64,000 bases of DNA from Rhodothermales bacterium (lineage in GTDB: Bacteria > Bacteroidota > Rhodothermia > Rhodothermales > JAHQVL01): the NCBI GenBank assembly GCA_041391505.1, contig JAWKNW010000004.1, forward strand, positions 124,001-188,000. Reading direction: 5' to 3'. Below the pieces are notes generated by a model. The model did not search any database, had not been told where the DNA came from, and saw nothing but the letters and a program-made list of their open reading frames with translations. This document shows positions 18,171-25,341 of the stretch, piece after piece (position 1 is the stretch's first letter; the number at the start of each line of letters is the position of its first letter). Position numbers and translations under genes: made by a program.

Positions 18171-19535
18171 ATGCCTTTCATTTCTTCAAATCCCGCAACC
18201 GGCGAGACGCTGGCCACGGTGCCTCCCCACGACGCCGAGGCGATCGAAGGCGTGCTCGTACGCGCCACGGCGACGTACGCGATCCATCAGTACGACTCGT
18301 TCTCCACCCGCGCCGCGCTCTTTAACGACCTGGCGGACCTGCTCGAGCAGCGGCTCGAATCGCTCGCGGCGCTCATCACCCTGGAAGTCGGGAAGCCGGT
18401 GCGACAGGCGCGGGGCGAGGTGCTGAAGTGCGCCGCGGCCTGCCGGTTTTACGCGAAGCACGCGGCGTCCTTTCTGGCGAACGAATCGGTGGCCACCGAG
18501 GCCCGCACCTCGTATGTGGCGTTCGACCCGCTCGGCCCGATCCTGGCCATCATGCCCTGGAATTTTCCCTTCTGGCAGGTTTTCCGGTTCGCCGCGCCGG
18601 CGCTGATGGCTGGCAATGTCGCCATCCTCAAGCACGCGCCCAATGTGCCGCAGTGCGCCGCGACCATCGCGGAGCTGTTTCGGGAGGCGGGCTTCCCCGC
18701 CGGCTTTATGCAGAATCTGTACGTCGAGCACGACGCCGTCGCCTCCCTCATCGCCGACGCCCGGATCCTGGCGGTGACGCTGACGGGCAGCGGCCGCGCC
18801 GGCCGCGCCGTGGCCGAGGAAGCCGGCCGCGCCCTGAAAAAGGTCGTGCTCGAACTCGGGGGATCCGACGCCTTTATCGTCCTGGCCGATGCGGATCTCG
18901 ACGCGGCCGTCGATACCGCCATCGCCAGCCGGATGCAGAATAACGGACAGAGCTGCATTGCCGCCAAGCGCTTCATCCTCGAGCAGCCCATCGCCGACGC
19001 CTTCATGGAGGCCTTCGTCGCGCGGGTCCGCGCGCTCCAGGTGGGCGATCCGCGCGACGAGGCGACGGACATCGGCCCCATGGCGCGCCCGGATCTGCGC
19101 GACGCCCTGCACGACCAGGTGCGGCGGACGCTGGATGAGGGCGGCCGGCTCGTCGCCGGCGGGCACGCCATCGACGGACCGGGCTATTATTATGCGCCGA
19201 CCGTCATCGCCGACGTCGAGCCGGGGATGACGGCGTTCGAAGAAGAGCTGTTCGGTCCTGTCGCGGCGGTCAGTGTGGTTCAGGATGCCGACGAGGCGAT
19301 CTATTTCGCGAACCAGTCGCGCTTCGGACTGGGCGGGACCCTTTTTACGCGGGATCGGGCGCGAGGCGAGACCCTGGCGCGTCAGCTCCAGGCCGGCAGC
19401 GCGTTCGTCAACGCGATGGTGCGCAGCGACTCCCGCCTGCCCTTCGGCGGGGTCAAGGAAAGCGGCATCGGGCGCGAACTTTCCCACTTCGGCATGCGGG
19501 AATTCGTGAACATCAAATCGGTCTGGGTGGAATAG
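18171..19535 (+). CDS. NAD(P)-dependent aldehyde dehydrogenase, succinate-semialdehyde dehydrogenase type
   Basis: Oxidises an aldehyde, most likely succinate semialdehyde, to the acid. The 454-residue protein lacks the longer N terminus of GabD and matches the shorter Sad/YneI-like group: it starts ISSNPATGE and ends FGGVKESGIGRELSHFGMREFVNIKSVWVE. The catalytic pair is visible as E228 (in LELGGSDAF) and C262 (in NNGQSCIAAKRF), and MPWNFPFWQV is the cofactor-site strand. ATG 18171 is preferred over an in-frame TTG ten codons upstream. Substrate specificity cannot be read with certainty. It precedes ndh on the same strand, separated by a repeat-containing spacer. Confidence 0.92.
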   Translation: MPFISSNPATGETLATVPPHDAEAIEGVLVRATATYAIHQYDSFSTRAALFNDLADLLEQRLESLAALITLEVGKPVRQARGEVLKCAAACRFYAKHAASFLANESVATEARTSYVAFDPLGPILAIMPWNFPFWQVFRFAAPALMAGNVAILKHAPNVPQCAATIAELFREAGFPAGFMQNLYVEHDAVASLIADARILAVTLTGSGRAGRAVAEEAGRALKKVVLELGGSDAFIVLADADLDAAVDTAIASRMQNNGQSCIAAKRFILEQPIADAFMEAFVARVRALQVGDPRDEATDIGPMARPDLRDALHDQVRRTLDEGGRLVAGGHAIDGPGYYYAPTVIADVEPGMTAFEEELFGPVAAVSVVQDADEAIYFANQSRFGLGGTLFTRDRARGETLARQLQAGSAFVNAMVRSDSRLPFGGVKESGIGRELSHFGMREFVNIKSVWVE

Positions 19536-19555
19536 GCCCGGACGTTGTCCGGGGC

Positions 19556-19644
19556 GGTTGCAGGTCGCATGTTTCAGGTTGCAGGTTGGTTGGGGGGCAG
19601 AACCCACCAGCACCTGGAACATTGAACCCTAAACCTGGAACCCT
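19556..19644. repeat. Heptamer-period inverted repeat upstream of ndh
   Basis: The left arm (about 19556-19589) reads as successive 7-mers GGTTGCA, GGTCGCA, TGTTTCA, GGTTGCA, GGTTGG. On the opposite strand the right arm (about 19608-19643) reads GGTTCCA, GGTTTAG, GGTTCAA, TGTTCCA, GGTGCTGG. The arms are imperfectly complementary and the second ends about 7 bases before the ndh start codon, inside its leader. Confidence 0.8.
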
Positions 19645-19650
19645 ATTTCT

Positions 19651-20964
19651 ATGACCCAGACAGACACAGCGAAACCCCGCGTCGTCATCGTGGGCGCCGG
19701 CTTCGGCGGGCTCACGCTGGCCCGCGCGCTGCGCAAGGCGCCCGTCGACATCCTGCTCATCGATAAACAGAACTACCACACGTTCCAGCCGCTGTTGTAT
19801 CAGGTGGCCACGGCCGGACTCGAAGCCGAGGAAATCGCCCACACCGTCCGCGGCATCTTCCATCATCAGCGGAATTTTTCGTTTCGGATGGATACGGTCG
19901 CCGGATTCGATCTGCCCGGCCGGCGCGTCATGTTCGCCGACGGGGCCGAGATCGGCTACGATTTTCTGGTGCTGGCGACCGGCGCCGTCACGAACTATTT
20001 CGGGGTGGAGGGGGCCGAAGCCCACGGATTTGCCCTCAAGAGTCTGCCCGAGGCCATCCGGCTGCGTTCCCACATCATCGCCTCGTTCGAGCGCGCGAGC
20101 GAACATCCGGAGCTGATTGACGACGGCGCCCTGTCGATGGTCGTCGTCGGGGGCGGACCTACCGGTGTCGAGATGGCCGGCGCGCTGCATGAGCTGGCGT
20201 GCAAGGTGCTCGTGCGCGACTTCCCGAACCTGGCCACGCGGCACGTCGCGATTCATTTGGTCGAGGCCTCGGATCGGCTGCTCGGGCCGTTCCATCCGGA
20301 GTCCCAGGCGCACGCGCTCAAGGCGTTGCGTAAACGCGGGGTCGAGGTGGTCCTCGGTCGCCACGTGGTGCGGGTCAGCCCGACGCGTGTCGAACTCAAC
20401 GACGGATCGGTTTTACAGGCGCACACGCTGGTGTGGGCCGCCGGCGTGCAGGCCAATCCCCTGGCCGCCGCGCTGGGTGTCGAAACGGTGCGGGGCGGCC
20501 GGGTCGCGGTCGCGCCAGACCTGAGTCTGCCGGACCATCCGCAGGTATTCGCCATCGGGGACATCGCGGCCAGCCAGGATGAACACGGCGAGCTCCACCC
20601 GCAGCTGGCGCCCGTCGCGATGCAGGGGGCGCAACACGTCGCGCGGACGATCGCGGGCCGGCTGGCGGGCAAACCGGGCAAACCGTTTGTCTATGTGGAT
20701 CGGGGCATCATGGCGACGATCGGGCGCAACGCCGCGGTTGCCGAGTTGCGCGGGGGGATCCGCACCCGCGGTTTCATCGCCTGGGTGATGTGGCTGGTGC
20801 TGCATCTGATGCAGCTCGTCGGCTTCCGGAACAAGCTCCAGGTGCTGATCAACTGGGCCTGGAACTACGTCACCTACGACCGAAGCGCGCGGCTCATTCT
20901 TCCTGTAGGGCGCGAGCCGGATTCTGCGACGGTGGAGCGGGACGAGGAGATGGCGATGCGGTGA
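19651..20964 (+). CDS. ndh: Type II NADH:quinone oxidoreductase (NDH-2)
   Basis: A peripheral inner-membrane flavoprotein that oxidises NADH and reduces quinone without proton pumping. The 437-residue protein has the FAD dinucleotide-binding motif VIVGAGFGGL near residue 12, the quinone-site segment NYHTFQPLLYQVATAGLE (about 47-65), the NADH-binding motif VVVGGGPTGVEMAG (about 168), and the second FAD segment FAIGDIAA. The C-terminal stretch FIAWVMWLVLHLMQLVGFRNKLQVLINW provides the amphipathic membrane anchor. This is the only respiratory-chain NADH dehydrogenase visible here. A heptamer repeat hairpin occupies its leader and another its 3' end. Confidence 0.96.
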   Translation: MTQTDTAKPRVVIVGAGFGGLTLARALRKAPVDILLIDKQNYHTFQPLLYQVATAGLEAEEIAHTVRGIFHHQRNFSFRMDTVAGFDLPGRRVMFADGAEIGYDFLVLATGAVTNYFGVEGAEAHGFALKSLPEAIRLRSHIIASFERASEHPELIDDGALSMVVVGGGPTGVEMAGALHELACKVLVRDFPNLATRHVAIHLVEASDRLLGPFHPESQAHALKALRKRGVEVVLGRHVVRVSPTRVELNDGSVLQAHTLVWAAGVQANPLAAALGVETVRGGRVAVAPDLSLPDHPQVFAIGDIAASQDEHGELHPQLAPVAMQGAQHVARTIAGRLAGKPGKPFVYVDRGIMATIGRNAAVAELRGGIRTRGFIAWVMWLVLHLMQLVGFRNKLQVLINWAWNYVTYDRSARLILPVGREPDSATVERDEEMAMR

Positions 20965-20967
20965 GTG

Positions 20968-21039
20968 GGTTCAAGGTTTGAGGTTCAAGGTTCAAGGAGC
21001 GTGAATGCCACCTTGAACCTTGAACCCTAAACCTTGAAC
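20968..21039. repeat. Heptamer-period long hairpin between convergent ndh and subtilase genes
   Basis: The left arm 20968-20997 consists of GGTTCAA/GGTTTGA-type heptamers. The right arm 21011-21039 is its reverse complement at 27 of 29 positions, across a 13-base loop. The hairpin starts 3 bases after the ndh stop and ends 9 bases before the end of the convergent subtilase gene. Both transcripts would therefore carry a stem of about 29 bp at their 3' ends. It could act as a terminator or mRNA-stabilising structure, although it has no T run. Confidence 0.92.
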
Positions 21040-21048
21040 GGCAGTGCC

Positions 21049-22725
21049 TTATTTCATCAACAGCATCTGCCGGATTTGCTGGAAGCTGCCGGCTTCGATC
21101 TTGTAGAAATAGGCGCCGCTGGGCAGGTTGTCCGCCCGGAACTGCACCTCGTGCCGGCCGGCGGGCAGGCTGCCGTCGACGAGCACAGCCACTTCGCGGC
21201 CCAGCAGGTCGTAGACGGCCAGCCGCGTGTTGGCCTGTTCAGGCAGCCCGAAAACGATCGCGGTCGTCGGGTTGAACGGGTTCGGATAGTTCTGGTCGAG
21301 CGCGAACTCGGTCGGCAGGTCGGCCGCGACGCGTTCCATCGCCGGCGTATCGAGCGTCAGCTCGTCAAACGACCCCGTCGCTCCGTTGATGGCGTCGACG
21401 CGGCCCCATCCGAAGAAGGTATCGTTGCCCGGGTTGTCGCCGAGCTTGTCGGCGCGGTTCTTCAGGAGGTTGCGCAGGCCATCGGGGCCGACGCCGGGGT
21501 TCTGGCTCTTGAGCAGCGCCGCCACGCCGGCGGCATGCGGAGCCGCCATGCTGGTGCCACCGGCCCAGCCCCAGCCGTCGGCAATGGTGCTGAAGACGAG
21601 GTCGAACACCCAGCACGGACGTTCGAGGCCGCCCACGAGGCAGTTTTCATTGCCCGGGTAGAGCGCGTCGCCCCCGGGGCCGGCGAAGTCGATGCTCTTC
21701 TTGCCGTAGTTGGTGTAGCTGGTCGGGATGTCGAGGTTGGTCGACGGGTCGAGCGCCCAGCCGATCGGCGTCGCGGCCGAGATCGACAGGATGTCTTTGG
21801 CGTCGGATGGCAGGTGGATGTAGCCCGCGTCGAGGTTGGTGGCTTCGTTGCCGGCCGATGCGATCACGAGCGTGCCGTGGGCGCGCGCGTAGGCGGAGGC
21901 CACTTCCACGGCGGCCCGCAGCTCTTTCTGTACGCCGTCGGCCTGGCCGGCTTTCGGAATGAGCGAGCCAAGGCTCATGTTGATGATGTCGGCGCCCTGG
22001 TCCGTGGCATAGACGATGCCGGCGATGACGCCGTCGAACGAGCCGCTGCCAGAGAATTCGGAGAGGACCTTGACGGCGATGAGTTTCGCCTCGGGCGCCA
22101 CGCCGATGGTGCCGTAGCCGTTGTCGGCGGCGAGGACGGTGCCGGCGACGTGGGTGCCGTGGTTGAAGTAGAACCCGGGCTGGATGCAGACGTCTTCACC
22201 CGGCACGAACGACGCGCTCTTGGCGAGCATGAGGTTGGGCACGATATCCGGGTGGTCGCAGTCGATCCCGCTGTCGAGCACGGCGACGGTCACGCCCTTG
22301 CCCCGTGCGCCCTTGTTCCAGGCGAGGGTGGCGTCGACGGCGTCGTGGCCCCACTGGAGGTCGAAGTAGAAGTCGTCGTCGCCGCTGGCAGGCGGCGTGC
22401 CGAAGTCCTCGATCATGACGTTCTCACGGCCGATCGGATCGATCCAGCGCGCGGTCGGGTTGTCGGTGAGGAATTCGATGCTGGCGTCGCCGCTGAGGTC
22501 GGCCGCAAAGTGCGGATTGGACGTCTGCACGGCGACCATGCCGATTCGGGAGATATCGCGCGTGATCGTACCGCCGGCGGCGGCGATGCGTGAAACGGCG
22601 GCATCCATTTGTCCGTCGCGTGCGCGAACGAGGTATCGATCCTGCGCTGCCGCGTCGGTGCCCGCTGCGGCCCACGCCACGCTCGCTGCGAGCAACGCCT
22701 GGCTGAACACTGATTTCGCTTTCAT
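21049..22725 (-). CDS. Secreted subtilisin-like serine protease (S8) with T9SS tail
   Basis: A 558-residue extracellular protease. A signal peptide (MKAKSVFSQALLAASVAWAAAG) is followed by an inhibitor-like propeptide. The S8 catalytic domain has all three active-site blocks: Asp in VAVLDSGIDCDHPD, His in NHGTHVAGTVLAADNG, and Ser in GGTSMAAPHAAGVAALL. The oxyanion Asn lies in VIASAGNEA. The C-terminal 85 residues are a T9SS sorting domain (NYPNPFNPTTAI, VYDLLGREV, LPSGAYFYKIE). The start at 22725 directly precedes the signal peptide; an ATG four codons upstream (MHHH) is an alternative. It is convergent with ndh and shares the heptamer hairpin at its 3' end. Confidence 0.95.
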   Translation of the reverse strand: MKAKSVFSQALLAASVAWAAAGTDAAAQDRYLVRARDGQMDAAVSRIAAAGGTITRDISRIGMVAVQTSNPHFAADLSGDASIEFLTDNPTARWIDPIGRENVMIEDFGTPPASGDDDFYFDLQWGHDAVDATLAWNKGARGKGVTVAVLDSGIDCDHPDIVPNLMLAKSASFVPGEDVCIQPGFYFNHGTHVAGTVLAADNGYGTIGVAPEAKLIAVKVLSEFSGSGSFDGVIAGIVYATDQGADIINMSLGSLIPKAGQADGVQKELRAAVEVASAYARAHGTLVIASAGNEATNLDAGYIHLPSDAKDILSISAATPIGWALDPSTNLDIPTSYTNYGKKSIDFAGPGGDALYPGNENCLVGGLERPCWVFDLVFSTIADGWGWAGGTSMAAPHAAGVAALLKSQNPGVGPDGLRNLLKNRADKLGDNPGNDTFFGWGRVDAINGATGSFDELTLDTPAMERVAADLPTEFALDQNYPNPFNPTTAIVFGLPEQANTRLAVYDLLGREVAVLVDGSLPAGRHEVQFRADNLPSGAYFYKIEAGSFQQIRQMLLMK

Positions 22726-22921
22726 GTGGTGATGCATATGTGTTGGAGAAAAGCGGGGGCTCTGCCGACGGGGGCAGGCGGCGCGACGTGGAACGGACTC
22801 GGAAACGCGCCACCGATGGCAGCTATACATAACAAAAAATTGCCACTGGCAACAGCGTAGTTATGGCACCATTCTTCGCATGGGAATGCGCCTTTTCTCT
22901 GCGCCGGCTTCATCCCATGAA

Positions 22922-22954
22922 AAATGCCCGGCAGGATTGACCTGCCGGGCATTT
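22922..22954 (-). terminator. Intrinsic terminator downstream of nhaA
   Basis: A perfect 14-bp inverted repeat (22922-22935 and 22941-22954, core TGCCCGGCAGG) with a 5-base loop is followed on the minus strand by a T run. It ends nhaA transcripts before the subtilase gene. Confidence 0.92.
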
Positions 22955-22983
22955 CGCATGAGCCGGGGGGAGTTAGGAGGAGG

Positions 22984-24450
22984 TCACGCGTTTACATAAC
23001 TCGGTTCCTTTTCGGTAGCCACCTGCGCCGGCGCAGGGGCAGGCGCTGCGCTCTCGACGGGCGCGGGCTGCGTGCGCGTTTTCGGAGCGGCCGGTACGGC
23101 GGCGGGCGCATCCAGGGCCGGCGCCGTGGCAGCGGAACGGCTCAGGGCGATCCATCCGGCGACGCCGGCGATCGTGGAGGCCAGCAGGATGCCCATCTTG
23201 GCACTGTCGAGCATGGCGGCTTCGGTGAAGGCCAGGTTCGATACGAAGAGGGACATCGTGAAGCCGATGCCGGCCAGGAGGCTCACGCCATAAAACTGTC
23301 TCCAGGTCGTTCCCGAGGGCATTTCGGCCAGACCGAGGCGAATCGACAGCCACGAGAAGAGCGACACGCCGATCTGCTTGCCGACAAAGAGGCCCACGAT
23401 GACGCCGATCGTGACGTGGCTGGTCAGCGCGGCCGTGATGTCGGTACCCACGAAGCGGACGCCGGCGTTGGCGAAGGCGAACAGCGGCATGATCAGGAAG
23501 TTGACCCATCCGTGCAGGGCATGCTCCATGCGCACCAGCGGGCTGCTGACGTCCTTGCAGGCATGTTCGATTTCGTGTACGACATGCGCCTGGTCGTGCT
23601 TCAGATCGCGCTGGTTGGGCTCCGTGAGGCCCATGTATTTGTAGGCGAGGTCGCGGCTGACCGCCATGAAGGCGTAGGCGCCCATTTTGCGGCTTGCCGG
23701 AATCGTCAGGGCCAGCAATACGCCGGAGATGGTCGCATGCACGCCGCTCTGCAGGAAGGCCACCCACAGTCCGATGCCCAGCATGACATACGGCGCCGGC
23801 CGGCGAACCCCCATGCGGTTGATGGCGATGAGCGCGACCAGAAAAGCGGCGCCGATTCCGAGGCTGATGAAGTTCAGGTCGGACGTGTAGAAAAACGCGA
23901 TCACCAGCACGGCGCCGAGGTCGTCGACGATCGCGAGCGCCGTGAGGAATACCTTAAGCGCCAGGGGAACGCGTTTACCGAGCAGAATGACGACGCCGAG
24001 CGCAAAAGCGATATCCGTCGCCATCGGAATGCCCCAGCCGCCGGCCGAAGCGGTTCCGGCGTTGAACGCGGCGTACAGGACGGCGGGAACGATCATGCCG
24101 CCGATGGCGCCGGCGATCGGGAGTGCGGCCTTCTTGGGCGAAGCGAGCTCGCCGGACAACATCTCGCGCTTGATTTCAAGCCCGACCATGAAGAAGAAAA
24201 TCGCCATCAGACCGTCGTTGATCCAGTGCATCAGATGCATGGATACCATGCTGTGTCCGAGCTCGATCGCGATATGGGTTTCCCACAGGTGGAAATAAGC
24301 GGCAGCAAACGGCGAGTTGGCCCAGATGATGGCGGCTACGGCGCAGAGCAGCAGCAGGATGCCGCCGGAAGCCTCCATCTGGATGAATCGTTGTACGGGC
24401 TGGACAAAGACCCGCTTCAGAAAACCAGGATTCGCTTGCGTTGCGTGCAT
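22984..24450 (-). CDS. nhaA: Na+/H+ antiporter NhaA
   Basis: An inner-membrane antiporter exchanging sodium (or lithium) for protons in pH and sodium homeostasis. About twelve hydrophobic segments are visible. The family's ion-site aspartates correspond to ATDIAFALG and AIVDDLGAV, and the GLEIKREML loop is conserved. At 488 residues it is about 100 longer than the E. coli protein. Part of the excess is a loop around DLKHDQAHVVHEIEHACKDV, and part a Pro/Ala-rich C-terminal tail after the last helix. The 475 bases upstream contain no gene and could hold a long leader, discussed separately. Confidence 0.96.
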   Translation of the reverse strand: MHATQANPGFLKRVFVQPVQRFIQMEASGGILLLLCAVAAIIWANSPFAAAYFHLWETHIAIELGHSMVSMHLMHWINDGLMAIFFFMVGLEIKREMLSGELASPKKAALPIAGAIGGMIVPAVLYAAFNAGTASAGGWGIPMATDIAFALGVVILLGKRVPLALKVFLTALAIVDDLGAVLVIAFFYTSDLNFISLGIGAAFLVALIAINRMGVRRPAPYVMLGIGLWVAFLQSGVHATISGVLLALTIPASRKMGAYAFMAVSRDLAYKYMGLTEPNQRDLKHDQAHVVHEIEHACKDVSSPLVRMEHALHGWVNFLIMPLFAFANAGVRFVGTDITAALTSHVTIGVIVGLFVGKQIGVSLFSWLSIRLGLAEMPSGTTWRQFYGVSLLAGIGFTMSLFVSNLAFTEAAMLDSAKMGILLASTIAGVAGWIALSRSAATAPALDAPAAVPAAPKTRTQPAPVESAAPAPAPAQVATEKEPSYVNA

Positions 24451-24861
24451 GGCGTCTTAACCTCGAATAGTTGGAGTCGATTAAGCCTCTAGGGCCTATC
24501 GGATGTGCAGCCTCGTGACGGCGCATCGCGCCAGATGGCGGCGAATAGCGGTCGGGGGGATGGCTGCCGTGGGATGCATCAGGTCCATGTCTCGTAGGCC
24601 TTTCTGGCCACGGTGGCGCTGGAACGCCGTGTTAGGGCGTGTGGGCAGGGCACTGCATGGGCCTGGAGCGGGGGAGCTACCTGACCATGTGGCGAAGCGT
24701 CCGGGTGGGGCGGCACGAAGCCGGTGGGTAGACGCTTCAGCAGGCGAAATCCGGCTCCGATCACTCGTCAGCGCCGGCCGGGCGCACCTGCTTAGGGGTG
24801 TATCGGCGTGGGCCTTCCAGACTTAAATCCCGGGAATCGAAGCGTTGGGGAAAATGAGGGC
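24451..24861. other. Intergenic region between nhaA and blaI, no gene supported
   Basis: About 410 bases between the divergent nhaA and blaI promoter regions. A small frame on the plus strand (24503-24826) is Arg/Trp/Gly-rich, lacks family resemblance and is treated as spurious. Just upstream of nhaA on the minus strand, the leader contains a repeated GAGG(C/T)TTAA-like word, suggestive of structure, but I could not assign a riboswitch class. No tRNA or terminator was seen. Confidence 0.6.
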
Positions 24862-24909
24862 TTGACACCTACGAATTCTTTCGTATCTTTGGGTACGAAG
24901 CTTTTCGTA
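24862..24909 (+). promoter_or_regulatory. blaI promoter with two BlaI-type operators (TACGAA-N4-TTCGTA)
   Basis: TTGACA (24862-24867) and TATCTT (24884-24889) form a sigma-70-like promoter with 16-base spacing. Two perfect 16-bp dyads of the same sequence class overlap it: TACGAA-TTCT-TTCGTA at 24870-24885, between the -35 and -10, and TACGAA-GCTT-TTCGTA at 24894-24909, across the expected start site. Their centres are 24 bp apart. The arrangement is what an autorepressed BlaI/MecI-type repressor would need. The half-site differs from the TACA/TGTA core known for Staphylococcus and Bacillus. Confidence 0.88.
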
Positions 24910-24925
24910 TCTTAAGGGCACCGCG

Positions 24926-25306
24926 ATGACACCGCCGAAGCCGACCAGCGCCGAACTGGCGATTCTTCATGTCCTCTGGAAGCGAGGCGCCTCCACCGTG
25001 CGCGAAGTGCACGATGTACTCGGCGGCGAGCAGGGGATCGGGTACACGACCGTGTTGAAGCAGATGCAGATCATGCGGAAGAAGGGCCTGGTCCGGTGCG
25101 ACACGTCCCGAATGACGCATAGCTATGAGGCGGCGGTATCGGAGGCGGAGACGCAGACGCATCTGGTGGAGGATCTGCTCGACGATGCGTTCCATGGATC
25201 GGCCGGCATGCTCGTGCTGCGGGCGTTGTCGGCGCGGCGGAGCACGCCGGAGGAACTGGCGGAGATACGAAAGCTGATCGAGGAGCTGGAGAGGCGCGGA
25301 TCGTAA
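24926..25306 (+). CDS. blaI: BlaI/MecI/CopY family transcriptional repressor
   Basis: A 126-residue winged-helix repressor (PTSAELAILHVLWKRGASTVREVHDVL, with recognition-helix segment GYTTVLKQMQIMRKKGLV) and a C-terminal dimerisation helix region (LVEDLLDDAFHGSAGMLVLRALS). BlaI proteins bind dyad operators as dimers and are inactivated by proteolysis triggered by a BlaR1-type membrane sensor. Here the sensor gene follows 35 bases downstream, and two matching operators overlap the promoter, so autoregulation is strongly implied. The classic BlaI cleavage bond is not obvious in this sequence. Confidence 0.95.
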   Translation: MTPPKPTSAELAILHVLWKRGASTVREVHDVLGGEQGIGYTTVLKQMQIMRKKGLVRCDTSRMTHSYEAAVSEAETQTHLVEDLLDDAFHGSAGMLVLRALSARRSTPEELAEIRKLIEELERRGS

Positions 25307-25341
25307 GCGGGAGTCATATCAACTCGACAGGGCATCTCATC

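Noticed and set aside
24503..24826. 107-codon frame between nhaA and blaI
   Set aside because: Arg/Trp/Gly-rich, no homology recognised, and it ends just before the blaI promoter.
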